Below are positions 16,144-24,373 of a stretch of 46,666 nucleotides of DNA, in pieces. The stretch spans positions 1 to 46,666 of the forward strand of contig CAKTJC010000021.1 in the NCBI GenBank assembly GCA_934567355.1. Reading direction: 5' to 3'. A model generated the notes under the pieces. The model did no database searches, had not been told where the DNA came from, and saw only the letters and a list, made by a program, of their open reading frames with translations. The DNA is from an uncultured Oscillospiraceae bacterium (lineage in GTDB: Bacteria > Bacillota > Clostridia > Oscillospirales > Oscillospiraceae). Numbering within the stretch: position 1 is the stretch's first letter; every line of letters starts with the position of its first letter. The translations under genes and the position numbers were made by a program.

Positions 16144-18531
16144 TTACCGCAGGGTGGCGTTCAGCTTTTCCTTCAGGGCGGAAAGGACGTCGCTCACAAC
16201 TTTTTCGGAATCGCTGTCGGTGAGGGTGCGGTCGTCCGCCCGCAGCTGCAAGGAGAAGGCCATGCTCTTTTTGCCCTCGGGCACACCCACGCCGCGGTAG
16301 ATGTCAAACAGCTGAATCTTCCGCAGCAGCTTTCCGGCGGAAGCGGAGATAACCTCCTCCACCTGGGCAACGGTGATGTCCTCGCTGCAAATCAGCGCCA
16401 AATCGCGGCTGACGGCGGGGTACTTGGGCAGGGCGGTGAAGGTAGGCTCAGGCAGCCGCAGGCAAAGCATCTTGGTGAAGTTCAGCTCGGCGCAGTACAC
16501 CTCGCTGTCGATGCCATAGTTCTTGGCAACCAGGGGATGCACCTGACCCATCACGCCGATGACCTCACCATCAATGGAAATGGAAGCGCAGCGGCCGGGA
16601 TGGTAGCTGGGGTTGTTCTTTTCGGCAGTGTAGCTGGCCTTCTTCATCCGCAGACCGGCAAACAGCGCCTCAATTTCCCCCTTGAGCTTGAAGAAAGTCT
16701 CCTTCTCGCCGTAAGAGCCGAACACCAGCATCTTGGGTTCTTCGGGCAGGGGCTGACCCTCCACAGGCAGGTAGACCTTTGCCACCTCATAGAGCTTGGC
16801 GGCCTTGTTGTGGTAGGCGTTGTTCCGGCTGAGAATTTCCAGCATGGAGGGCAGGGCGATGGTGCGCATGATGGAGGTATCTTCGCCCAGGGGGTTCTGA
16901 ATCCGCAGGGTGCTGCGCAGGGGAGAATCGGCAGGAAGGCGAATCTGGTCGAACACCGTGGGAGAGGTGAAGGAGTAGGTGATGATTTCGCTGTAGCCCA
17001 GGCCGCGGCACAAAGCCCCTGCCTTGGCTTCCAGCTTCATCTCCTGGGAGTAGCCGCCGTGGGTGGCGGTACGGAACTGGGTCACGGGAATCTCGTTATA
17101 GCCGAAGGAACGTCCCACCTCCTCGGCAATGTCCACCATCCGCACCAGGTCAGGCCGGAAGGAGGGAACCACAATGGTGTCGCCCTCCACCGGGATTTCC
17201 AGCCGGTTCAGGTACATGACCATATCTTCCTTGGAAATGCTGGTGCCCAGCAGACGGTTGATTTTCTCCGGTTCCAGGGGCAGGCGGCGCTCCTGGGGAA
17301 CATAGTTGATGATGTCGATGGTGCCGTCCAGCACATCGCCGCAGTCCAGCAGCTCCACCAGTTCACAGGCACGCTGCACGGCGGGAATGGTCATCATGGG
17401 GTCAAGGCTCTTTTCAAACTTGCCGGAAGCCTCGGTGCGCATACCCAGCGCCAGGGCGGTCTGGCGGATGGAGGTGCCGTTGAAGTTGGCGGACTCAAAA
17501 ACCACCATGGTGGTGTCGTCCTTGATTTCGGAGTTCTCGCCACCCATGATACCGGCCAGGCCGATGGGCTTTGCATCATCGGCAATCACCAGCATACCGG
17601 CCTTCAGGTTCCGCACATTGCCGTCCAGGGTGGTCAGGGCTTCGCCGGCTTCGGCCTCCCGCACCACAATCTTGCCGGAGGAAACATAGCGGTAGTCAAA
17701 GGCGTGCATGGGCTGGCCGTATTCCAGCATCACATAGTTGGTGATGTCCACGATGTTGTTGATGGGGCGCACGCCGTTGGCACGCAGCCGCTGGCGCAGC
17801 CACTTGGGGGAGGAGCCAATCTTCACATTGGCAACCATCCGGGAGGAATAGCGGTTGCACAGGGCGGTGGCGGGAACCTCCACGTCCAGGTGCTCAAAAA
17901 TGGAACCGGCATCGCTGCCATGCACCACCGGCTCATGATGCTTCATGGGCTTGCCGAAGGCGGCTGCTGCCTCCCGTGCCAGACCGATGATGGAGTAGCA
18001 GTCGGGGCGGTTGTTGGTTATCTCAAAGTCAACAATGGTATCGTCATTGCCGATGATGGGGTTGATGTCGTCGCCGGGCTTGGCGGAGTCGGGTTCCAGA
18101 ATCCAGATGCCGTCGGCGAACACGCCGGGCAGGTCGTTCTGGGTCAGCCCCAGCTCTGCAAAGGAGCACAGCATACCGTTGGACACTTCGCCCCGGAGCT
18201 TGCCCTTGGTGATGTGGACACCGCCGGGCAGCCAGGAATTGTGAAGGGCAGCGGGAACCAGATCGCCCTCATGAACGTTCTGCGCACCGGTGACAATCTG
18301 CACCGGTTCATCCTTGCCCACGTCCACCTGGCAGATGAACATATGGTCAGAGTTGGGGTGGCGCACCATGGACAGCACCCGGCCCACGACCACGTTTTTA
18401 ATTTCTGCGTCCATCCGCTCCCAGGTTTCCACCTTCTGACCGAATACGGTGAGGGTTTCCACAAATTCCTTATCGGACACAGCGCTCAGGTCAACAAAAT
18501 CCTCGTTGAGCCATTTTCTGTTCAGTTTCAT
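16144..18531 (-). CDS. pheT: phenylalanyl-tRNA synthetase beta subunit
   Basis: The 795-residue beta subunit pairs with PheS in an alpha2-beta2 enzyme that charges tRNA-Phe. Visible modules are the EMAP/OB tRNA-binding domain near residues 40-150 (VVGRVLSMVRHPNSDHMFIC), the B3/B4 editing region (RPDCYSIIGLAREAAAAFG; NNIVDITNYVMLEYGQPMHAFD), B5, the catalytic-like core with FRPDLVRMVDIAEEVGRSFG, and the C-terminal anticodon-binding fold (PKYPAVSRDLALICSEDITV). An AAGGAGG site precedes the ATG at 18531. It is 12 bp from pheS and under the same T-box. Confidence 0.97.
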   Translation of the reverse strand: MKLNRKWLNEDFVDLSAVSDKEFVETLTVFGQKVETWERMDAEIKNVVVGRVLSMVRHPNSDHMFICQVDVGKDEPVQIVTGAQNVHEGDLVPAALHNSWLPGGVHITKGKLRGEVSNGMLCSFAELGLTQNDLPGVFADGIWILEPDSAKPGDDINPIIGNDDTIVDFEITNNRPDCYSIIGLAREAAAAFGKPMKHHEPVVHGSDAGSIFEHLDVEVPATALCNRYSSRMVANVKIGSSPKWLRQRLRANGVRPINNIVDITNYVMLEYGQPMHAFDYRYVSSGKIVVREAEAGEALTTLDGNVRNLKAGMLVIADDAKPIGLAGIMGGENSEIKDDTTMVVFESANFNGTSIRQTALALGMRTEASGKFEKSLDPMMTIPAVQRACELVELLDCGDVLDGTIDIINYVPQERRLPLEPEKINRLLGTSISKEDMVMYLNRLEIPVEGDTIVVPSFRPDLVRMVDIAEEVGRSFGYNEIPVTQFRTATHGGYSQEMKLEAKAGALCRGLGYSEIITYSFTSPTVFDQIRLPADSPLRSTLRIQNPLGEDTSIMRTIALPSMLEILSRNNAYHNKAAKLYEVAKVYLPVEGQPLPEEPKMLVFGSYGEKETFFKLKGEIEALFAGLRMKKASYTAEKNNPSYHPGRCASISIDGEVIGVMGQVHPLVAKNYGIDSEVYCAELNFTKMLCLRLPEPTFTALPKYPAVSRDLALICSEDITVAQVEEVISASAGKLLRKIQLFDIYRGVGVPEGKKSMAFSLQLRADDRTLTDSDSEKVVSDVLSALKEKLNATLR

Positions 18532-18543
18532 TTTGCATCCTCC

Positions 18544-19587
18544 TTAGAACTGGTTCAGGAACCGCACGTCATTGTCGAAAATGAGACGCAGGTCGTTGAT
18601 TTTCAGCTGACCCATGGCCATTCGCTCCAGACCCATGCCAAAGGCAAAGCCGGTGTACTTTTCGGGGTCAATGCCGCAGTTTTCCAGCACCTTGGGATGT
18701 ACCATACCGGCACCCAGCACCTCAATCCAGCCCTCGCCGTGGCAGGTGGAGCACACCTGACCGTCCAGCTCACCGGTGCCGTGGCACTTGTGGCAGGCCA
18801 TGTCCATTTCGCAGCTTGGCTCGGTGAAGGGGAAGTGATGGGGGCGGAACCGGGTGGCGGCGCTCTCGCCGTACACCTTTTGCAGAATGCTGATGAGCGC
18901 GCCCTTCAGGTCGCCCATGGTGATGTCCTCGGCAACCACCAGACCTTCAATCTGATGGAACATGGGGGAGTGGGTGGCGTCGGCCTCGTCCTTCCGGAAC
19001 ACCCGGCCGGGGGCCAGCATGCAGATGGGGGGCTTGTGGGTTTCCATGTAGCGAATCTGCATGGGGCTGGTCTGGGTGCGCAGCAGCACGCTGTCGTCAT
19101 CGGTGAAATAGAAGGTGTCGCTGCGATCCCGGGAGGGGTGGCCTTCTTCAATGTTCAGCCGGGTGAAGTTGTAGTCTGCCAGCTCCACCTCCGGGGCCTC
19201 GTATACCTCGTAGCCCATGCCCACAAAGGTGTCCTTAATCTGCTGGAGCACCTGATTCATGGGGTGCTGATGACCGATTTCAATCTCATCGCCGGGGATG
19301 GTCACGTCGATTGCCTCGGCAGCCAGCTTTGCTTCCATTGCAGCGGCATGGACGGCGGCCTTCCGCTCCTCCAGGGTTTCCTCAATGGCGGCACGGACGC
19401 TGTTTGCCAGCTGACCCATGACGGGGCGCTCCTCTGCGGAGAGCTTGCCCATCTGCTTGAGCACAGCGGTCAGCTCGCCTTTCTTGCCCAGCAGCTTCAC
19501 CCGCAGCTCATCCAGCTCGGCAGGCGTGGTAGCCTTGCCCAGCGCTTCAATGGCTCTTTGACGAATGGATTCCAGTTCTTGTTTCAT
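18544..19587 (-). CDS. pheS: phenylalanyl-tRNA synthetase alpha subunit
   Basis: The 347-residue alpha subunit carries the class II catalytic site. An N-terminal coiled coil (about 1-85) precedes motif 2 (LLRTQTSPMQIRYM; PGRVFRKDEADATHSPMFHQ) and motif 3 (GFAFGMGLERMAMGQLKIND). Two CxxC pairs (CHKCHGTG and CSTCHGEGW) sit before the conserved IEVLGAGMVHPKVL, which looks like a small zinc-binding insertion. The start at 19587, with AGGAGG upstream, gives MKQELESIRQRAIEALG; the frame continues upstream only because it reads through the T-box leader. Confidence 0.97.
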   Translation of the reverse strand: MKQELESIRQRAIEALGKATTPAELDELRVKLLGKKGELTAVLKQMGKLSAEERPVMGQLANSVRAAIEETLEERKAAVHAAAMEAKLAAEAIDVTIPGDEIEIGHQHPMNQVLQQIKDTFVGMGYEVYEAPEVELADYNFTRLNIEEGHPSRDRSDTFYFTDDDSVLLRTQTSPMQIRYMETHKPPICMLAPGRVFRKDEADATHSPMFHQIEGLVVAEDITMGDLKGALISILQKVYGESAATRFRPHHFPFTEPSCEMDMACHKCHGTGELDGQVCSTCHGEGWIEVLGAGMVHPKVLENCGIDPEKYTGFAFGMGLERMAMGQLKINDLRLIFDNDVRFLNQF

Positions 19588-19627
19588 TTTATCTCCTCCT
19601 GAAAGGTTTACGATGGCAAAATGGGAA

Positions 19628-19889
19628 TAAAAAAACCCTCCGCCCGAAAAATCGGGACGAAAGGCAAATCCTTCCGCGGTACCACCCGCAATTCGCCGCT
19701 CTCGCGGCGCGCTCTCCGGCGCATTCACGCCATTGACGCATAACGGCGTCACCCGTCCGACCCTACTGAAGTTCAGGCGGCAGCTCCTGGGAGAAAGCCC
19801 GGCATTGCACGCAAGCGGATCCCACCGTCCCGCTCTCTCTGAGGTCGCAAACCAATGCAAGGCAGCCCAATCACAGCTTTTCGATATCA
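19628..19889 (-). ncRNA. T-box leader (Phe) of pheST
   Basis: On the minus strand the leader contains the T-box sequence AATTGCGGGTGGTACCGCGG (around 19671-19690). After it comes a terminator whose stem closes with CCCGA/TCGGG and is followed by a run of seven T. A candidate specifier codon TTC lies at 19768-19770 within CTGAACTTCAGTAG, which would pair with the GAA anticodon of tRNA-Phe and matches the downstream pheST. Uncharged tRNA-Phe is expected to stabilise the antiterminator and raise expression. The specifier position is inference from sequence context, not a modelled structure. Confidence 0.92.
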
Positions 19890-19895
19890 GCGCCA

Positions 19896-19924
19896 ATTCT
19901 ACCACATCCCATAAGAAGATGCAA
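19896..19924 (-). promoter_or_regulatory. promoter of the pheST T-box transcript
   Basis: On the minus strand TTGCAT, 17 bp and TAGAAT lie immediately before the T-box leader. Confidence 0.8.
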
Positions 19925-20048
19925 CCCCTTTTTGCAGTTTTTCTGCCATTTTGGTAAAAAACGGGTTTTGCCGGAACAGGAAAGCGAAGAATCGGCATCA
20001 CGCCGCAGTATGAATATGCATTGTCTGCTGCAAAACATTGCGGATCAC

Positions 20049-20077
20049 TTGACAATCGATCCATAACCGGTTACAAT
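20049..20077 (+). promoter_or_regulatory. promoter of the ABC exporter/GNAT operon
   Basis: TTGACA, a 17-bp spacer and TACAAT lie about 100 bp before the ABC transporter start, divergent from the pheST promoter. Confidence 0.85.
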
Positions 20078-20175
20078 AATAAAACGTTGTTGCAATATAA
20101 CTGCTTTTAACCCCGGCATCATCCGTCATACCGGATGGCTGCCGGATGCAGTAAAGGGAGAGGAAACGGGATCAT

Positions 20176-21090
20176 ATGGAAAATATCATCGAAATTGAGC
20201 ACCTGCACAAATCCTATGGCAAGGTCAAGGCCGTTCAGGATCTGAGCTTTCGGGTGAAGGAAGGGGAGCTGTTTGCCTTCTTGGGCGTCAACGGCGCCGG
20301 GAAATCCACCACCATCAACATTCTCTGCGGCCAGCTGCCCAAGGATGGCGGCACGGTGACCATCTGCGGCAGGGACGCGGATACCGACCAGGATGCCATC
20401 AAGCGCAGTCTGGGCGTGGTGTTCCAGTCCTCCGTGCTGGATAAGGAGCTGTCCGTCCGGGATAACCTGCGCAGCCGCGCAGCGCTTTATGGCATCCATG
20501 GCAGGGAGTTTGAAAAGCGGCTGGCGGAGCTTTCCGAATTGCTGGACTTCGGCGACCTGCTCAGGCGCCCGGTGGGGAAGCTCTCCGGCGGCCAGCGGCG
20601 GCGCATTGATATTGCCCGCGCGCTGCTGCACCGGCCGGAGATCCTGATTCTGGACGAGCCGACCACCGGTCTGGATCCCCAGACCAGGAGCCTGCTGTGG
20701 GAGGTGGTCAGCCGCCTGCGCCGCCAGGAGAATATGACCGTGTTCCTCACCACCCATTACATGGAGGAGGCGGCGGATGCCGACTTCGTGGTGATCCTCG
20801 ACCATGGCAGGATCGCCGCCGAGGGAACACCCCTGCAATTGAAGAACACCTACACCGGCGACTTCCTCACCCTGTACGGCGTGGAGGAGCAGACCGTCAA
20901 GGCACTCGGCCGCCCCTATGAGGCGATCCGGGATGCCTACCGGGTATCCGTCCCCGACCCTGCTGCCGCAACGCAGATGATCCTTCAAAACCCGGAGCTG
21001 TTCCGGGACTATGAGCTTACCAAGGGAAAAATGGACGATGTATTCCTTGCCGTCACCGGCAAGAAGCTGACGGGAGGTACGGAAAAATGA
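20176..21090 (+). CDS. ABC transporter ATP-binding protein (DrrA-like exporter type)
   Basis: The 304-residue ATPase has Walker A GVNGAGKST (about residues 38-46), signature KLSGGQRRRIDIARAL, Walker B LILDEPTTGLDP and the switch histidine in FLTTHYMEEA. The C-terminal 80 residues are the extension seen in DrrA-type subunits that partner with ABC-2 permeases. It forms an exporter with the next gene, whose start overlaps its stop. The substrate is unknown; family members export drugs, lipids or antibiotics. The linked acetyltransferase genes suggest a toxic small molecule, as inference. Confidence 0.92.
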   Translation: MENIIEIEHLHKSYGKVKAVQDLSFRVKEGELFAFLGVNGAGKSTTINILCGQLPKDGGTVTICGRDADTDQDAIKRSLGVVFQSSVLDKELSVRDNLRSRAALYGIHGREFEKRLAELSELLDFGDLLRRPVGKLSGGQRRRIDIARALLHRPEILILDEPTTGLDPQTRSLLWEVVSRLRRQENMTVFLTTHYMEEAADADFVVILDHGRIAAEGTPLQLKNTYTGDFLTLYGVEEQTVKALGRPYEAIRDAYRVSVPDPAAATQMILQNPELFRDYELTKGKMDDVFLAVTGKKLTGGTEK

Positions 21091-21992
21091 TGGGACTCGG
21101 TGCGCTGATCCGGCGCAATGTAAAGCTTTACTTCAAGGATAAGGGAATGTTCTTTACGTCTCTTATCACGCCCATGATCCTGCTGGTGCTCTACGGCACC
21201 TTCCTGCGCAATGTGTATGTGGATTCCTTCCGCTCCGCGCTGGCAGAAGCGGGCGCGACTGTCCCCGATGCGCTGATCAACGGCTGCGTGGGCGGTCAGC
21301 TGATCACATCCCTGCTTGCCGTCAGCTGCGTGACGGTGGCGTTCTGCTCCAATCTGCTGATGGTGCAGGATAAAATTTCCGGTGCGCGGCACGACCTGAC
21401 CATCACCCCGGTGAAGCCCTCCACTATGGCGCTGGGCTACTACTTGGCCACGCTGATTTCCTCGCTGATCATTGCCCTGATCGCCACCGGCATCTGCCTG
21501 GTTTATCTGGCCGTTACCGGCTGGTATCTGTCGGGCTGGGATGTGGCGGAGCTGCTGGGCGGCGTGGTGCTGCTGGTTCTCTTCGGCACGGCGCTGTCCT
21601 CCTGCGTTATCTTCCCCCTGTCCACTCAGGGGCAGGCCAGCGCCGTGGGCACCATCGTCAGCTCTGCCTATGGCTTTATCTGCGGCGCGTACATGCCCAT
21701 TTCCAGCTTTTCGGATGGATTGCAGAAGGTGATCTCCTTCCTGCCCGGCACCTACGGCACCAGCCTGCTGCGCAACTGCGCCATGCGGGGCACCTTCGAT
21801 GAAATGCTCAAGCTGGGCTTCCCCACCGAGGTCGTGGAGGCCATCCGCGACAGCGTGGACTGCAATCTCTATTTCTTCGGAAACAAGGTGGAGCAGCCGG
21901 CCATGTACCTGATCCTCTGCGGCAGCATTGCGGTGCTGATCGGCCTGTATGTGCTGCTCAATTCCAACCTGAGAAAGAGGGCATCAAGGTGA
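21087..21992 (+). CDS. ABC-2 type transporter permease
   Basis: The 301-residue membrane protein has the usual ABC-2 layout: a cytoplasmic start, a first membrane segment around residues 25-42, an external loop, then five more hydrophobic segments ending in YLILCGSIAVLIGLYVLL before a basic tail. The family region between segments 4 and 5 (LSSCVIFPLSTQGQASAVGT) is present. It starts within the stop of the ATPase gene (ATGA) and in turn overlaps the GNAT gene, so the three are tightly coupled. Confidence 0.9.
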   Translation: MMGLGALIRRNVKLYFKDKGMFFTSLITPMILLVLYGTFLRNVYVDSFRSALAEAGATVPDALINGCVGGQLITSLLAVSCVTVAFCSNLLMVQDKISGARHDLTITPVKPSTMALGYYLATLISSLIIALIATGICLVYLAVTGWYLSGWDVAELLGGVVLLVLFGTALSSCVIFPLSTQGQASAVGTIVSSAYGFICGAYMPISSFSDGLQKVISFLPGTYGTSLLRNCAMRGTFDEMLKLGFPTEVVEAIRDSVDCNLYFFGNKVEQPAMYLILCGSIAVLIGLYVLLNSNLRKRASR

Positions 21993-22528
21993 AATTTCAA
22001 ATCGAACCCGCCCGCCCGGAGGATGCGGAGGCGCTGCTTGCCTATTTGAAGCAGATCGGCGGCGAATCGGATAACCTTACCTTTGGTGCGGAGGGGCTTC
22101 CCCTTACGGCAGAGCAGGAGCGGGTGCATCTGCAGTCCGTGCTGGATTCGGAGGATGACATCCAGCTGATTGTAAAGCAGGGCGGCGCCATCATTGCCGA
22201 TGCCAGTATGCAGCGTTTTCGCCGCAGAATGAGCCACCGGGCAGAGATCGGTATTTCCGTGGCAAAGGACTATTGGGGCATGGGCATCGGCAGCGCCCTG
22301 ATGGCAGCACTTCTCTCCTTTGCCAAAGAGCGCGGCATCCGCCAGCTGAATCTGGAGGTGCGCAGTGATAACGAAAGAGCCATCCGCCTGTACCAAAAAT
22401 TTGGCTTCCAAAAGCTCGTGACCTTCCCAGCCTTTTTCAGGATCGATGGCCGGGACGTGGATTTTGATCTGATGAACCTGGATTTGACAACGCGAAAGGA
22501 GAGAGAGCATGCTGCGTCCCTGCTCTGA
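21989..22528 (+). CDS. GNAT family N-acetyltransferase
   Basis: The 179-residue protein is a single GNAT domain that would transfer acetyl from acetyl-CoA to an amine. The acetyl-CoA loop appears as VAKDYWGMGIGSALM (about residues 90-104), followed by LNLEVRSDNERAIRLYQKFGF, the usual C-terminal strand-helix. The GTG start overlaps the permease stop, and the gene's end overlaps the next one by 20 bp. Substrate unknown. Its coupling to an exporter suggests that it acts on the same compound. Confidence 0.88.
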   Translation: MKFQIEPARPEDAEALLAYLKQIGGESDNLTFGAEGLPLTAEQERVHLQSVLDSEDDIQLIVKQGGAIIADASMQRFRRRMSHRAEIGISVAKDYWGMGIGSALMAALLSFAKERGIRQLNLEVRSDNERAIRLYQKFGFQKLVTFPAFFRIDGRDVDFDLMNLDLTTRKEREHAASLL

Positions 22529-23366
22529 GGATGAATTTTATAAGTACGCCGATTTTGCGTATGAGCTGGCCTGTGACCTGACGAAGTCCGGCTACCCCAC
22601 CTATTGCGACGGGGTCAAGACGAAGGCGATGTTTATTGACAGAGCCCTGAAGGCATTTGAACGGGAAACGGAGCAGATGCTTCTGTTCGAAGTCCAGGGT
22701 CGGGTGCAGGGCCTGATCCACTGTTACTGGATCCCGGAGGATCATTATCTCGATACGGTCAGCTTCAATGTCAACGAGGCAATGGAGCAGGCATTGGCGG
22801 AATTCCTGACGTTTGCCGGTGCGCGCTTTAAGGGCTACAAGCTGTTTCTGGGCTTCCCCGCAGAAAATCAGGCGGCGGTAAATTTCCTTGCCGAACGCGG
22901 CTTTAAATGCATTGAGGACGACTATAATAACATCGCCCTTCTTGAAAAGCTGGAGAACGTACCGGCTGCCAGCGGCTTGCCCCGCGTTGGCCGGGAGAAT
23001 TACGAAAGCTTCAGGAAGCTACACTGCCAGATAGAGGGCGATATGTACTGGAATTCGGATAGAATTCTCGCGAATCTGGACGACTGGGTCATCTTTGTCA
23101 AGGAAGAGAACGGCAGCCCCCGGGGAACGGTCTATTACATGGATTCCAGGGACGGGTGGTTCGAAATCTTTGGGGTCGACCTGGATGGCATGGCGCATGC
23201 CCCGGGGCTGCTCAAGGAATTGGTGCGTGCGGCTCTGCTTGACGCAAAGCGCAGGGGCGGCAAGGTGATGAGCTTCTTCTGCGAACGGGAGGACGAGGAA
23301 GCCGCGCTGGAATGCGGCTTTACATGCATCGGGAACTATCGCTGTTATAAGGCCAGCCTGGAATAA
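22509..23366 (+). CDS. two-domain GNAT-like acetyltransferase
   Basis: The 285-residue protein appears to be two tandem GNAT-like folds: residues 1-150 (ending LGFPAENQAAVNFLAERGFK, the GNAT C-terminal pattern) and 155-285 (ending CEREDEEAALECGFTCIGNY). The acetyl-CoA pyrophosphate loop (R/Q-x-x-G-x-G/A) is not clear in either half, so activity is uncertain. It overlaps the preceding GNAT gene by 20 bp and is followed by a short hairpin. Confidence 0.72.
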   Translation: MLRPCSEDEFYKYADFAYELACDLTKSGYPTYCDGVKTKAMFIDRALKAFERETEQMLLFEVQGRVQGLIHCYWIPEDHYLDTVSFNVNEAMEQALAEFLTFAGARFKGYKLFLGFPAENQAAVNFLAERGFKCIEDDYNNIALLEKLENVPAASGLPRVGRENYESFRKLHCQIEGDMYWNSDRILANLDDWVIFVKEENGSPRGTVYYMDSRDGWFEIFGVDLDGMAHAPGLLKELVRAALLDAKRRGGKVMSFFCEREDEEAALECGFTCIGNYRCYKASLE

Positions 23367-23398
23367 AGGACGGTCGGCGATTATCAGTGACCGTCCTT
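23366..23398 (+). terminator. hairpin after the two-domain GNAT gene
   Basis: AAGGACGGTC (23366-23375) pairs perfectly with GACCGTCCTT (23389-23398). It overlaps the stop codon by one base. The U-tract is weak, so it may only partly terminate transcription before the next gene. Confidence 0.55.
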
Positions 23399-23450
23399 AC
23401 CGCTGGGCAAAGAAAGGACAAAATGCTAAGCTAGGAAGGAGGCAAAGCCG

Positions 23451-24194
23451 GTGCTGTATGAATTGGAGGACACCTCCCGGGTGGAAGACCTGTTTGCCGG
23501 GTGGAATGAGACGCTGATCTTCTCATGCCTTCAAGGGGTGATGGGAAAGATCTATGTGACCGACCTGGAAAGCCCAAAGTCGGCCTTTGCGTTCGTGGGC
23601 TGCTTAGGCTTTTACGCCGGAACCCCCGACCGGGAAATGGTGATGCGCAAGCCGGACGGCTATACGATTCTGGTGCCTCAGAGCAGGGAATGGGAGGCGC
23701 TGATCGAGGCGTGCCACCCTGCGGCGAAAAAAATTACACGATACGCCATAAAGAAGGATACCGTATTTGATCGTACCGTGCTGAAAAATCAGCTCAGCAG
23801 ATTGCCCGCGGGCTATGAGCTGAGAAGGATCGACGGGGAGCTTTACGACCAATGCCTGGAAACGCCCGCGACGGAGGACTTCGTCTCCGCCTTTGGAAGC
23901 AAGGAAAGGTATTTGCGGCTGGGCAGGGGAATGGTCATCCTGAAGGATGGGAGGATCGTATCCGGCGCGTCGTCCTATACGCGCTATCGCGGCGGCATCG
24001 AGATCGAGGTGGATACCATTGCGTCCGAGCGAAGACGCCATCTGGCTACGGTCGCCTGCGCCGCGCTGATTCTGGATTGCCTGGAGGAGGGGCTGTACCC
24101 CAGCTGGGACGCGCACAATATGAACTCGGTTCGTCTGGCACAGAAGCTGGGCTACGAACTCGACCACGAATATACGGCGTATGAGGTTTCATAA
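23451..24194 (+). CDS. GNAT acetyltransferase, zwittermicin-resistance (ZmaR)-like
   Basis: The 247-residue protein resembles the GNAT family (PF12746) whose founder ZmaR acetylates and inactivates the antibiotic zwittermicin A. The C-terminal part has the family look: GGIEIEVDTIASERRRHLAT, then ACAALILDCLEEGLYPSWDA and NMNSVRLAQKLGYE. The GTG start at 23451 has AAGGAGG upstream. It lies 84 bp after the two-domain GNAT and is followed by a long hairpin. The actual substrate is unknown; this subfamily also includes many uncharacterised gut proteins. Confidence 0.8.
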   Translation: MLYELEDTSRVEDLFAGWNETLIFSCLQGVMGKIYVTDLESPKSAFAFVGCLGFYAGTPDREMVMRKPDGYTILVPQSREWEALIEACHPAAKKITRYAIKKDTVFDRTVLKNQLSRLPAGYELRRIDGELYDQCLETPATEDFVSAFGSKERYLRLGRGMVILKDGRIVSGASSYTRYRGGIEIEVDTIASERRRHLATVACAALILDCLEEGLYPSWDAHNMNSVRLAQKLGYELDHEYTAYEVS

Positions 24195-24209
24195 GCCTCT
24201 TTTCAAAGC

Positions 24210-24245
24210 CAGCAGCCATTGCGGCGAAAACCGCAGTGGCTGCTG
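24210..24245 (+). terminator. 15-bp hairpin closing the GNAT cluster
   Basis: CAGCAGCCATTGCGG and CCGCAGTGGCTGCTG form a 15-bp stem with one G-T pair around CGAAAA, 15 bp past the ZmaR-like stop. A U-tract is lacking on the plus strand, so termination efficiency is uncertain. Confidence 0.6.
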
Positions 24246-24312
24246 ATTCTGCATTCTGAATTTCCAATGATACGCCTGCAGGTTTGGCAGAAACACTTTT
24301 TGAAAATGCGGA

Positions 24313-24341
24313 TGGACTTTTGCGGCATAACGTGGTAGAAT
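24313..24341 (+). promoter_or_regulatory. probable promoter of the MATE gene
   Basis: TGGACT (4 of 6 matches), 17 bp and TAGAAT lie about 32 bp before the MATE start. Confidence 0.55.
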
Positions 24342-24373
24342 CCCGGTGAATACCGAAAGGAGTCTTTGACCGG

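Noticed and set aside
16537..19602. A 1021-codon plus-strand open frame opposite pheST
   Set aside because: It is the antisense shadow of two well-supported synthetase genes; GC-rich codon bias removes stops. It has no ribosome site and a His/Gly/Gln-biased composition with no family match.
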